Positions 6,961 to 13,628 of a stretch of 13,698 bases of DNA are shown here, piece by piece. The notes beneath the pieces were generated by a model. The model saw nothing but the letters and a program-made list of their open reading frames with translations, made no database searches and had not been told where the DNA came from. A program made the translations under genes and the position numbers. The stretch lies in contig DPKF01000116.1 of NCBI GenBank assembly GCA_003542655.1, forward strand, positions 13,931 through 27,628, read 5' to 3'. Numbering within the stretch: the stretch's first letter is position 1; each line of letters begins with the position of its first letter. This DNA is from Holosporales bacterium (lineage in GTDB: Bacteria; Pseudomonadota; Alphaproteobacteria; Paracaedibacterales; UBA11393).

Positions 6961-7494
6961 ATGTCACGTGTTGGAAAAAATGAAATTAAAGTTGCACCCT
7001 CAGTTGCTATGACCATTTCTGGTCAAAAGGTAACAATGAAGGGGAAACTTGGCGAACGTTCTTATGAAGTTCCGGGTGTTTTGAAAATTGAAAAAACAGA
7101 AGCAGGATTAAAAGTTTATCCTGTTTTGGATTCAAAAACTGCACGCGCGCTTTGGGGTACTGCAAATCGTACATTAACTGCCATTTCTACTGGTGTTGAT
7201 ACAGGTTTTACAGTAAACATGGAATTAAAGGGTGTTGGTTACAAAGCGCAAGTCCAGGGTAATAAGGTTGTTCTTCAATTGGCTTATAGTCATGATGTTG
7301 AATATGAGTTACCACAGGGTGTTACTGCAAAATGTGAAAAACCAACAGCTTTAAGTGTAACGGGGCCTTGTGCGCAAGTTGTCGGTCAAGTTGCTGCTGA
7401 AATTCGTAAATATCGTAAACCTGAACCTTACAAAGGAAAAGGCATTATTCGTGATGGCGAATTTGTCTTGCGCAAAGAAGGTAAGAAAAAATAA
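6961..7494 (+). CDS. rplF: 50S ribosomal protein L6
   Basis: Two-domain large-subunit protein near the sarcin-ricin loop and the factor-binding site. The product is 177 residues, identical in length to E. coli. N-terminal MSRVGKNEIKV begins the first alpha/beta repeat. The second repeat contains the family motif ELKGVGYKAQVQGNKVVLQLAYSHDVEYELP (about 88-118). The C-terminus has the signature EIRKYRKPEPYKGKGI (about 147-162). TAGGAG at 6949-6954 contains the rpsH stop and is 6 bases from the ATG, a strong coupled start. The C-terminus ends in several Lys residues from an A-rich run. Confidence 0.98.
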   Translation: MSRVGKNEIKVAPSVAMTISGQKVTMKGKLGERSYEVPGVLKIEKTEAGLKVYPVLDSKTARALWGTANRTLTAISTGVDTGFTVNMELKGVGYKAQVQGNKVVLQLAYSHDVEYELPQGVTAKCEKPTALSVTGPCAQVVGQVAAEIRKYRKPEPYKGKGIIRDGEFVLRKEGKKK

Positions 7495-7512
7495 TTAAGG
7501 AAGTAAAATAAA

Positions 7513-7869
7513 ATGGCAGGGACTTCAGATTTAAGAACGAGACGTAAACTACGTCAACGTTATAAAATTAAACAAACAAGTGCTGGTAAAGTGCGTTTAA
7601 CTGTTAATCGTACAAACCAACATACATATGCACAAATTGTTGATCCAAGTGGAAAAACATTATGTTCGGCATCCACACTGCTTTCAGAGGCTTCAAAATT
7701 GAAGAATGGTAGTAATAAAGATGCCGCAACTTTTGTTGGTAATCTAGTTGGTGAACGTGCAAAAAAACTCGGTGTAAAGGAAGTCGTATTTGATCGTTCT
7801 GGCTTTTTATATCATGGACGCATCAAAGCATTGGCTGACGCAGCGCGTCAAGCCGGTCTTCAATTCTAG
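7513..7869 (+). CDS. rplR: 50S ribosomal protein L18
   Basis: 5S rRNA-binding protein of the central protuberance, acting with L5. The product is 118 residues (E. coli 117). Seen: a basic N-terminal arm with RTRRKLRQRYKIKQ, RLTVNRTNQHTYAQIVD (about 28-44), a variable middle, and the conserved end AKKLGVKEVVFDRSGFLYHGRIKALADAARQAGLQF (about 83-118). AAGGAAG near 7498-7504 precedes the ATG. The 18-base gap after rplF contains no obvious element beyond this. Confidence 0.98.
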   Translation: MAGTSDLRTRRKLRQRYKIKQTSAGKVRLTVNRTNQHTYAQIVDPSGKTLCSASTLLSEASKLKNGSNKDAATFVGNLVGERAKKLGVKEVVFDRSGFLYHGRIKALADAARQAGLQF

Positions 7870-7880
7870 GGTAGGACAAT

Positions 7881-8456
7881 ATGATAAAAAATAATGCAAA
7901 ATCTAAAAGCAAAGACACCCGCGATGACGGACTTATTGAAAAATTAGTGAGTGTTCGCCGTGTAACGAAAGTTGTTAAGGGTGGTAAAACAATGCGTTTT
8001 TCTGCGCTTGTTGTTGTTGGTGATGGAAAAGGTCGTGTTGGTTATGCAACTGGTAAGGCTAAAGAAGTTCCTGATGCTGTTAAAAAAGCTGTGGAGCGTG
8101 CAAAAAAAGTTATGATTCGTGTTCCACTTCGTGAAGGTCGTACTTTACATCATGATATTACGGCACGTGTTGGTGCTGGTAACGTTATATTACGTGCTGC
8201 ACCGGCTGGTACAGGTGTGATTGCTGGTGGTGCTATGCGTCAATTATTAGAAGCCTTAGGTATTCATGACGTTGTCACAAAATCTGTTGGTACAGGAAAT
8301 TATCACAATGTTGTTCGTGCTACCATGGGTGCTTTGCAAAGTATTAATTCACCACGTAGCGTTGCTCAAAAACTTGGTAAAAAAGTGACTGATATTTTGG
8401 CTCGTCGTGATGGTGCAAAAGCAGCACCTATAGGAACAGAAGAGGGAGCTAGCTAA
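7881..8456 (+). CDS. rpsE: 30S ribosomal protein S5
   Basis: Small-subunit body protein important for decoding accuracy and mRNA helicase activity. The product is 191 residues, longer than E. coli S5 (167) because of extra residues at both ends. The N-terminal double-stranded-RNA-binding-like domain (about 18-83) contains VKGGKTMRFSALVVVGDGKGRVGYATGKAKEVP. The C-terminal domain has VPLREGRTLHHDI and APAGTGVIAGGAMR (about 107-120). The usual GSSN...NVVRAT element is GTGNYHNVVRAT here (about 138-149), a mild departure. The tail after about residue 170 is a short polar extension. AGGA at 7873-7876 lies 4 bases before the ATG. Confidence 0.98.
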   Translation: MIKNNAKSKSKDTRDDGLIEKLVSVRRVTKVVKGGKTMRFSALVVVGDGKGRVGYATGKAKEVPDAVKKAVERAKKVMIRVPLREGRTLHHDITARVGAGNVILRAAPAGTGVIAGGAMRQLLEALGIHDVVTKSVGTGNYHNVVRATMGALQSINSPRSVAQKLGKKVTDILARRDGAKAAPIGTEEGAS

Positions 8457-8458
8457 TT

Positions 8459-8659
8459 ATGACTACAGCAAAAGAAAAACTTCCAATGATTAAAATTCAA
8501 CAAACTGGAAGTCCGCGTCGTCGTCCAAAAGTTCAAGAATTACATTTGCGTGGGCTTGGTCTTCGTAAAATGCATCAAATTGTTGAAGTTGAAGCAAATC
8601 CAGTTGTCTTAGGATTAATTCGTAAGGCGCAACATATGATTACAATTATTTCAGAGTAA
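8459..8659 (+). CDS. rpmD: 50S ribosomal protein L30
   Basis: Small large-subunit protein that contacts 5S rRNA-proximal regions. The product is 66 residues (E. coli 59), slightly extended at the N-terminus. It has the family core IKIQQTGSPRRRPKVQELHLRGLGLRKMHQIVEVEANPVVLGLIRKAQHMITI. The start at 8459, two bases after the rpsE stop, is supported by GAGGGAG at 8442-8448 within rpsE. A second in-frame Met at residue 10 (8486) would give about 57 residues, but it has no clear ribosome binding site, so the first is preferred. Many Rickettsia-like and reduced genomes keep this gene, so its presence is not diagnostic. Confidence 0.96.
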   Translation: MTTAKEKLPMIKIQQTGSPRRRPKVQELHLRGLGLRKMHQIVEVEANPVVLGLIRKAQHMITIISE

Positions 8660-8663
8660 AGTT

Positions 8664-9122
8664 ATGCATAAGTTAAATACAATAAGTGATAATGCTGGTG
8701 CACGTAAGCGCCCAATGATTGTTGGTCGTGGTATTGGATCAGGCAAAGGTAAAACATGCGGCCGTGGTGGTAAAGGGCAAACTGCTCGTTCTGGTACAGC
8801 TGTTCGTGGATTTGAAGGTGGACAAAACCCAATCTATCGTCGTTTACCAAAGCGTGGTTTTAAAAGCCGTATGAAAGTGCCGACATTTGAGATGGATTTC
8901 CATGTTGTTAATCGTTTCTTAGAAACAGGTCTCATTAAAGCGGGTGATAAAATTGATCGTGAAATGCTGATCACCCAAGGTGTTATCAAAAAATCAATAG
9001 AAGCAGTTGTTTTACTTGCTAATGGCGACTTAAAACAAAAGGTAAATTTTTCTGTTACGAAAGCAACACCAAAAGCTGCGGCTATTGTCGAAGCTGCCGG
9101 TGGTGCAGTATCATTTGAATAA
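8664..9122 (+). CDS. rplO: 50S ribosomal protein L15
   Basis: Late-assembly large-subunit protein with a long Gly- and Arg-rich N-terminal extension that penetrates 23S rRNA. The product is 152 residues (E. coli 144). It has the signature GRGIGSGKGKTCGRGGKGQTARSG (about 22-45), then FEGGQNPIYRRLPKRGFKS (about 51-69). The C-terminal domain carries IKAGDKIDREMLI and the VEAAGGAVSFE end. The AGAG at 8653-8656 is a weak ribosome binding site overlapping the rpmD end. The stop TAA is followed at once by an in-frame TAG, a tandem stop. Confidence 0.97.
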   Translation: MHKLNTISDNAGARKRPMIVGRGIGSGKGKTCGRGGKGQTARSGTAVRGFEGGQNPIYRRLPKRGFKSRMKVPTFEMDFHVVNRFLETGLIKAGDKIDREMLITQGVIKKSIEAVVLLANGDLKQKVNFSVTKATPKAAAIVEAAGGAVSFE

Positions 9123-9154
9123 TAGTTACAAATAAAATATAGGTTCTACGATAT

Positions 9155-10513
9155 ATGTCTTCTGCGATTGAACAATTAGCTGCTGGAATTAGTTTTGACA
9201 CTTTCTCTAAAGCGGAGGATTTGAAAAAACGCCTTTGGTTTACGTTAATGGCTTTGGTCGTATATCGTATTGGATCGTATATTCCTTTACCTGGAATAAA
9301 TCCTCTCTTTTTAGCTGATTTTATGAATCCTGAAAAAGCTGGTGGCATTTTGGGTGTTCTTGATATGTTCTCTGGTGGTTCTTTGGGACGAATGACGATT
9401 TTATCCTTAAACGTTATGCCTTATATATCTGCTAGTATCGTTATTCAGTTGATGACAACTGTGTCCCCTCAGTTAGGTGCTTTGAAAAAAGAAGGCGAAC
9501 TTGGGAAAAGAAAATTAAATCAATACACACGTTATTTAACCGTACTGTTGGCTGTTGTACAGGGATATGGTGTTGCTATGTGGTTAGAAAGCATGACCGG
9601 TGGACCTGCTGGTGCTGCTGTTATGGACCCAGGTGCTTTATTTCGTATTGCGACAATTGTGACGTTAACGGGTGGTACGTTATTTATTATGTGGCTAGGT
9701 GAGCAAATTACATCGCGTGGTATTGGTAATGGTATTTCTTTAATTATTTATGCTGGTATCGTTGCTAACTTGCCGCAAGCAGCCCTTAAAACAATTCAAG
9801 CGGGTAGGGAAGGCGTTCTTTCAGGATTTATCATCTTTGGTGTGATGATTATGGTTGCAGCCGTTATTGCCTATGTTGTTTATATGGAAAAAGCGCAACG
9901 CCGTATTTTGATCCAATATCCAAAACGACAAACAACGGCTAATATGCCAGCAACGGCGCAAAACACACATTTACCATTAAAACTTAATAGCGCTGGTGTT
10001 ATTCCCCCAATTTTCGCTTCTTCTATTTTATTGCTTCCAACAACAATTGCTGGTTTTACATCAGTGGATCCAGATTCATGGTTTGGTTCTATTGTAAACA
10101 ATATGGGCCACGGTAAGCCGCTTTATATGATCTTGTTTGTTGCGGCTATTATCTTTTTTGCCTTCTTCTATACAGCGATTATGTTTGATCCGAAAGAAAC
10201 GTCTGATAATTTGAAAAAAATGGGAACATTTATCCCGGGCGTTCGACCAGGCGAGGCTACAACGAAATATATTGATTATATTTTAACGCGTCTTACAACA
10301 ATTGGTGCAATTTACTTAGCTTCAGTGTGTATTTTGCCAGAACTTATCCTTGCTAAAGTTTCTTTACCATTTTATTTTGGCGGTACAAGCGTATTGATCG
10401 TTGTTTCTGTGACAATTGAAACCATTAGCCAAGTACAGTCGCATCTTGTTGCCCATCAATATGAAGGTTTGTTTAAACGTCAAGATAAGTTGTCAAAAGG
10501 CAAAAAACGATGA
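9155..10513 (+). CDS. secY: Preprotein translocase channel subunit SecY
   Basis: Pore-forming subunit of the SecYEG translocon in the inner membrane. The product is 452 residues (E. coli 443). About ten membrane segments are visible, near 27-47, 81-101, 124-144, 161-181, 191-206, 222-243, 280-300, 322-344, 378-398 and 403-423. Cytosolic landmarks are KKEGELGKRKLNQYTRYLTV (111-130), QITSRGIGNGISLIIYAGI (184-202), QRRILIQYPKRQ (248-259) and PGVRPG (361-366). The C5-loop Arg364 is in the position of E. coli Arg357, important for SecA-driven transport. The N-terminus SSAIEQLAAGISFDTFSKAEDLKKR is alphaproteobacterial in style and supports this start. The ribosome binding site is weak (AGG at 9141-9143). 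The 32-base spacer before it is among the largest in the locus. It overlaps adk by four bases (ATGA). Confidence 0.99.
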   Translation: MSSAIEQLAAGISFDTFSKAEDLKKRLWFTLMALVVYRIGSYIPLPGINPLFLADFMNPEKAGGILGVLDMFSGGSLGRMTILSLNVMPYISASIVIQLMTTVSPQLGALKKEGELGKRKLNQYTRYLTVLLAVVQGYGVAMWLESMTGGPAGAAVMDPGALFRIATIVTLTGGTLFIMWLGEQITSRGIGNGISLIIYAGIVANLPQAALKTIQAGREGVLSGFIIFGVMIMVAAVIAYVVYMEKAQRRILIQYPKRQTTANMPATAQNTHLPLKLNSAGVIPPIFASSILLLPTTIAGFTSVDPDSWFGSIVNNMGHGKPLYMILFVAAIIFFAFFYTAIMFDPKETSDNLKKMGTFIPGVRPGEATTKYIDYILTRLTTIGAIYLASVCILPELILAKVSLPFYFGGTSVLIVVSVTIETISQVQSHLVAHQYEGLFKRQDKLSKGKKR

Positions 10514-11154
10514 TTGTTGTTTTTATGGGGCCTTCAGGTTGTGGAAAGGGTACACAAGCTGAATATTTAAAAAATGAAAAAGGATATTCCCATATATCAA
10601 CAGGTGACCTTTTGCGTGCTGAACAGCAGGCTGGAACAAAACTTGGCGATAAAGTAAAAGATGACGTTGCAAATGGTATTTTAATTTCAGACGCGATTAT
10701 TCTAACATTAGTTAAAAAACAACTTGATTTGTTGCCTGAAAATAGCATATTATTTGATGGATTCCCTCGTACGATAGAACAAGCAAGGGCGCTTGATTCT
10801 ATGTTGTTGGATATGAAAAAAGAAATTGGGTGTGTTGTAGACTTTTCCGTTACTGAGGAAGAGCTTTATGACCGCATAAAGGGGCGTTTTATGTGTATAA
10901 AATGTTCCACATTGTATCATGATCCTAATTACATGCCGAAAGTTAAAGGTGTTTGTGATAAGTGTCAGGGTACAGAATTTAAAACAAGGCCTGATGATAC
11001 TGCTGAAGTTTTATCAAAAAGGTTAACCTGGTTTAAAGAGTTAGTGGCTCCGATTCGCGAGTATTATAAGCAAAAAAATGTGCTTAAATCACTTGATGCA
11101 TCAAAGCCGGTCTTACAAGTAAGAGAAGAAATTGTTTCTTTTCTCAATAATTAA
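10510..11154 (+). CDS. adk: Adenylate kinase with Cys4 zinc-type lid
   Basis: Cytosolic enzyme interconverting ATP plus AMP and two ADP. The product is 214 residues, the standard length of the long (lid-containing) form. It has the P-loop GPSGCGKGT (7-15), the AMP-binding STGDLLR (30-36), DGFPRT (83-88), and catalytic or binding arginines in DRIKGR (122, 126) and TRPDDT (Arg160). The lid carries Cys129, Cys132, Cys149 and Cys152, two CxxC pairs as in zinc-stabilised lids. E. coli replaces these with other residues, while some alphaproteobacteria such as Paracoccus denitrificans keep a metal-binding lid. It starts in an ATGA overlap with secY and lies 11 bases before rpsM, linking the spc and alpha parts as is usual in alphaproteobacteria. 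Confidence 0.99.
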   Translation: MIVVFMGPSGCGKGTQAEYLKNEKGYSHISTGDLLRAEQQAGTKLGDKVKDDVANGILISDAIILTLVKKQLDLLPENSILFDGFPRTIEQARALDSMLLDMKKEIGCVVDFSVTEEELYDRIKGRFMCIKCSTLYHDPNYMPKVKGVCDKCQGTEFKTRPDDTAEVLSKRLTWFKELVAPIREYYKQKNVLKSLDASKPVLQVREEIVSFLNN

Positions 11155-11165
11155 TGGAGTAAACT

Positions 11166-11540
11166 GTGGCACGTATTGCAGGTGTAAACATACCGACACA
11201 AAAAAAAGTATATATTGCTTTGCGTTATATTTATGGAATTGGTCCATTTATAGCAAATCAAATTTTAGAAAGCACGAAAGTTGATGGACAAAAACGTGTC
11301 CATGATTTGACTGAAGATGAAATTTTAAAAATTCGCGAATACATTGATTCTAACTGTACAGTTGAAGGTGATGTTCGTCGTGAAATTTCTATGAATATCA
11401 AGCGCTTAACCGATATGAAGTCATACCGTGGTTTGCGTCATCGTCGTCGTCTACCTGTTCGTGGACAAAGAACGCATACAAATGCAAGAACACGTAAGGG
11501 TAAAGCAATTGCTATTGCCGGTAAAAAAATAGCTAAGTAA
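11166..11540 (+). CDS. rpsM: 30S ribosomal protein S13 (GTG start)
   Basis: Small-subunit head protein forming intersubunit bridges with L5 and contacting P-site tRNA through its C-terminal tail. The product is 124 residues (E. coli 118). N-terminal ARIAGVNIPTQKKVYIALRYIYGIG (2-26) contains the H2TH-type region. The signature DMKSYRGLRHRRRLPVRGQRTHTNARTRKG is at about 83-112, followed by the KKIAK tail. The start is GTG, supported by GGAG at 11156-11159 six bases upstream and by the exact family N-terminus. In E. coli an S4-binding pseudoknot lies before this gene. Here only 11 bases separate it from adk, so a comparable leader would have to reside within adk. Confidence 0.98.
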   Translation: MARIAGVNIPTQKKVYIALRYIYGIGPFIANQILESTKVDGQKRVHDLTEDEILKIREYIDSNCTVEGDVRREISMNIKRLTDMKSYRGLRHRRRLPVRGQRTHTNARTRKGKAIAIAGKKIAK

Positions 11541-11558
11541 GAAATTAGGGATTGATAA

Positions 11559-11951
11559 ATGGCTCAAAAAACAGTTACGCGCGTTAAAAGAAGAGAACGC
11601 AAAAATGTTGTAACAGGTGTTGCACATATTAGTGCTACTTTTAACAACACAACGATTACAATTACCGATGAACCAGGAAACACGATTTCTTGGTCAACAT
11701 CTGGTTGCGTTGGTTTTAAAGGATCACGCAAATCAACACCTTATGCGGCACAGATTGCTGCAGAAGATGCTGGTAAAAAAGCGTTAGAACATGGTATGAA
11801 AAATTTATCTGTTCTTGTGAAGGGGCCTGGAGCAGGTCGTGAAACAGCACTGCGTGCATTGCAATCTGTTGGTTTTGTAATTTCGTCTATTCGTGATATT
11901 ACACCTATTCCACATAATGGGTGTCGTCCACCAAAAAGACGTCGTGCATAA
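11559..11951 (+). CDS. rpsK: 30S ribosomal protein S11
   Basis: Platform protein near the E site and the anti-Shine-Dalgarno region. The product is 130 residues (E. coli 129). It shows GVAHISATFNNTTITITDEPGN (about 20-41), SWSTSGCVGFKGSRKSTPYAAQ (about 44-65), KGPGAGRETALRAL, then IRDITPIPHNGCRPPKRRRA at the C-terminus. The NG pair in HNGCRPPK is the conserved site where isoaspartate forms in E. coli S11. AGGG near 11547-11550 precedes the ATG, with an 18-base gap after rpsM. Confidence 0.98.
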   Translation: MAQKTVTRVKRRERKNVVTGVAHISATFNNTTITITDEPGNTISWSTSGCVGFKGSRKSTPYAAQIAAEDAGKKALEHGMKNLSVLVKGPGAGRETALRALQSVGFVISSIRDITPIPHNGCRPPKRRRA

Positions 11952-11984
11952 TTAATAATATTTTATTCTAATAGGAATTAAAAA

Positions 11985-13004
11985 GTGATTGAAAAAAATT
12001 GGCAAGAACTGATTAAAACAAATGCATTAACTGTTAAGTTTTCAGATAACTCATTAAACGTTGCAGATATTATAGCTGAACCACTAGAGCGTGGTTTTGG
12101 TACGACTTTGGGTAATTCACTACGCCGTGTTTTGCTTTCGTCTTTGCAAGGTGCTGCCATTACATCTATTAAAATTGAAGGTGTTTTGCATGAATTTACA
12201 ACAGTACCAGGTGTGATGGAAGACGTTACCGATCTCATTTTAAACTTAAAAAATGTTTCTCTTCGTTTAAATTCTGAGTTTCCAAAAAAAGTTAAACTTG
12301 TTGCAAAAAAAGCTGGCCGTGTAACGGCTGCTGATATTGTGCAAACTGCTGAAGTGGAAGTTTTAGACCCTGAAGCTTATATTTGTACGCTAGATGCAGG
12401 TAAAACATTAGAAATGGAATTAACCGTTGCAAATGGCAAGGGATATGTACCTGCAGGATCATTAGTACAAGAAGATAAGCCTTTAGGCGTTATTCCAATT
12501 GACGCTATTTTTAGCCCAGTAAAGCGTGTTTTGTTTCGTGTGGAGCCAACGCGTGTTGGTCAAAGAACAGATTATGATAAGCTGATTTTGAATGTGACGA
12601 CAAATGGTTCAATTAAACCTGATGATGCTGTTGCTTTTGCCGCAAGAATTTTGCAAGATCAATTCCAGCAGTTTGTGAACTTTACAGATCCTGCTTCTGT
12701 ACAACAAAAAGATAAACAACGAAGCCTTGGATTTAATAAAAATCTACTTCGTAAAGTAGATGAATTAGAACTTTCAGTGCGTTCTGCAAATTGCTTGAAG
12801 AATGAAAATATTTTCTATATTGGTGATTTGGTTCAAAAATCTGAAAATGATATGCTTAAAACACCAAATTTTGGTCGTAAATCATTGAATGAAATTAAAG
12901 AAATGCTTGTTCAAATGGGGTTGTCATTTTCTATGACTGTTGATAGTTGGCCGCCAGAAAACATTGAAGAGCTTGCACATAATATTGAAGAAAACTATAA
13001 CTAA
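11985..13004 (+). CDS. rpoA: RNA polymerase alpha subunit (GTG start)
   Basis: Alpha subunit, which dimerises to start RNA polymerase assembly and contacts UP elements and activators. The product is 339 residues (E. coli 329). The N-terminal domain has ERGFGTTLGNSLRRVLLSS (35-53) and the insert domain around 55-180, with TVPGVMEDV and DILNLK-like helices. The C-terminal domain starts near 250. Arg266, Asn269 and Lys272 in SVRSANCLK correspond to E. coli Arg265, Asn268 and Lys271, which bind DNA. FGRKSLNEIKE follows at 296-306. The start is GTG, supported by AGGAA at 11973-11977 and the alphaproteobacterial N-terminus MIEKNWQELIK. The 33-base gap after rpsK is AT-rich, with no convincing promoter. 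Confidence 0.99.
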   Translation: MIEKNWQELIKTNALTVKFSDNSLNVADIIAEPLERGFGTTLGNSLRRVLLSSLQGAAITSIKIEGVLHEFTTVPGVMEDVTDLILNLKNVSLRLNSEFPKKVKLVAKKAGRVTAADIVQTAEVEVLDPEAYICTLDAGKTLEMELTVANGKGYVPAGSLVQEDKPLGVIPIDAIFSPVKRVLFRVEPTRVGQRTDYDKLILNVTTNGSIKPDDAVAFAARILQDQFQQFVNFTDPASVQQKDKQRSLGFNKNLLRKVDELELSVRSANCLKNENIFYIGDLVQKSENDMLKTPNFGRKSLNEIKEMLVQMGLSFSMTVDSWPPENIEELAHNIEENYN

Positions 13005-13015
13005 AAGGTTAAAAA

Positions 13016-13429
13016 ATGCGTCATAAAATATCAGGCAGAAAATTAAATAGGACCAGTTCTCATAGGCGTGCGTTGTTTGCAAACTTAGCAAAGGCATTAA
13101 TTGAAAACGAATCTATTCAAACAACTTTGCCAAAAGCAAAAGAGCTTCGTCCATATATTGAAAAAATGTTGACTAAAGCACGTTTAAATACACTGCATAT
13201 TCGTCGTCAATTAGTTTCTGTTTTAGGTAGTGAGTCTATGGCTAAAAAATTGATTGAAGAAATTGCACCACGTTTTAAAGCACGTTGTGGTGGATACACA
13301 CGTATTGTTAAAGCAGGGTTTCGTTATGGTGATAATGCACCAATGGCCGTTATTCAGTTTGTTGATTATAAAGTTCCAGCGCTTCCTGTTGATGAAGAAG
13401 TGCTAGAATCTGCAGAAGCAACTGCTTAA
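13016..13429 (+). CDS. rplQ: 50S ribosomal protein L17
   Basis: Large-subunit surface protein near the tunnel exit. The product is 137 residues (E. coli 127). It has MRHKISGRKLNRTSSHRRALFANLAKALIENESIQTTLPKAKELRPYIEKMLTKAR (1-56), the family hallmark. IAPRFKARCGGYTRIVKAGFRYGDNAPMAVIQFVDY follows near 82-117. The acidic end (EEVLESAEATA) is a short extension beyond the core. AAGG at 13005-13008 overlaps the rpoA stop. It is the last gene of the locus: a terminator follows 20 bases after its stop codon. Confidence 0.98.
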   Translation: MRHKISGRKLNRTSSHRRALFANLAKALIENESIQTTLPKAKELRPYIEKMLTKARLNTLHIRRQLVSVLGSESMAKKLIEEIAPRFKARCGGYTRIVKAGFRYGDNAPMAVIQFVDYKVPALPVDEEVLESAEATA

Positions 13430-13449
13430 AAAAGATTGGTTAAAAATTT

Positions 13450-13475
13450 AAGCCCCTTTTATAAGGGGCTTTTTT
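13450..13475 (+). terminator. Intrinsic terminator after rplQ
   Basis: A nine-base-pair stem (13450-13458, AAGCCCCTT, with 13463-13471, AAGGGGCTT) has a TTAT loop at 13459-13462 and is followed by a T run to 13475. It is GC-rich at the core, sits 20 bases after the rplQ stop, and is the only strong terminator seen in the window. Read on the other strand, the stem is followed after three A bases by a T run (plus-strand A run 13442-13446), so it could also end a converging transcript. Confidence 0.93.
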
Positions 13476-13532
13476 GTGTTTAATTCACATATTAAGAATT
13501 TATAACTCTCAATTCGGGATTAAAAAATCTTA

Positions 13533-13561
13533 TTGACAGCTGATTTTTCGACTTGTGGAAT
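13533..13561 (+). promoter_or_regulatory. Possible sigma70-type promoter, rightward
   Basis: A perfect TTGACA (13533-13538) is followed at 17 bases by TGGAAT (13556-13561), four of six matches to the -10 consensus. A transcript would start near 13568 and run into the GC-rich edge. No gene is visible downstream, so the target is unknown. In AT-rich DNA a good -35 hexamer with a weak -10 can be chance. A second TTGACA at 13610-13615 lacks any -10 at the right distance. Confidence 0.3.
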
Positions 13562-13585
13562 AAATATCATCAACTGATTTGTCCG
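13537..13585. repeat. Near-direct repeat in the intergenic spacer
   Basis: CAGCTGATTTTTCG (13537-13550) and CAACTGATTTGTCCG (13571-13585) share CA-CTGATTT-TC in the same orientation, 34 bases apart. The copies flank the -10 hexamer of the candidate promoter, which would suit an operator pair, but two short copies can also be chance or the remains of a duplication. Confidence 0.4.
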
Positions 13586-13628
13586 AAATACTATTTTGAG
13601 ATGCTATTTTTGACATAATTAGTTTCTG

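Noticed and set aside
9123..9154. Possible internal promoter between rplO and secY (TAAAAT at 9133-9138)
   Set aside because: A good -10 match is present, but no -35 hexamer lies at 16-18 bases. The spacer is AT-rich and short, so chance is the simpler explanation.
11952..11984. Possible promoter in the 33-base rpsK-rpoA spacer
   Set aside because: The spacer contains several TAAT/TATT strings but no paired -35 and -10 at normal spacing.
1..13475. CRISPR arrays, insertion sequences, integrase sites or a hidden accessory system inside the operon
   Set aside because: The genes are contiguous, in canonical order and of normal length, with gaps of at most 33 bases; there is no room or signal for accessory elements.
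13610..13615. Second TTGACA as a promoter for the GC-rich edge
   Set aside because: The expected -10 position (about 13633-13638) falls in GC-rich sequence with no TATAAT-like hexamer.
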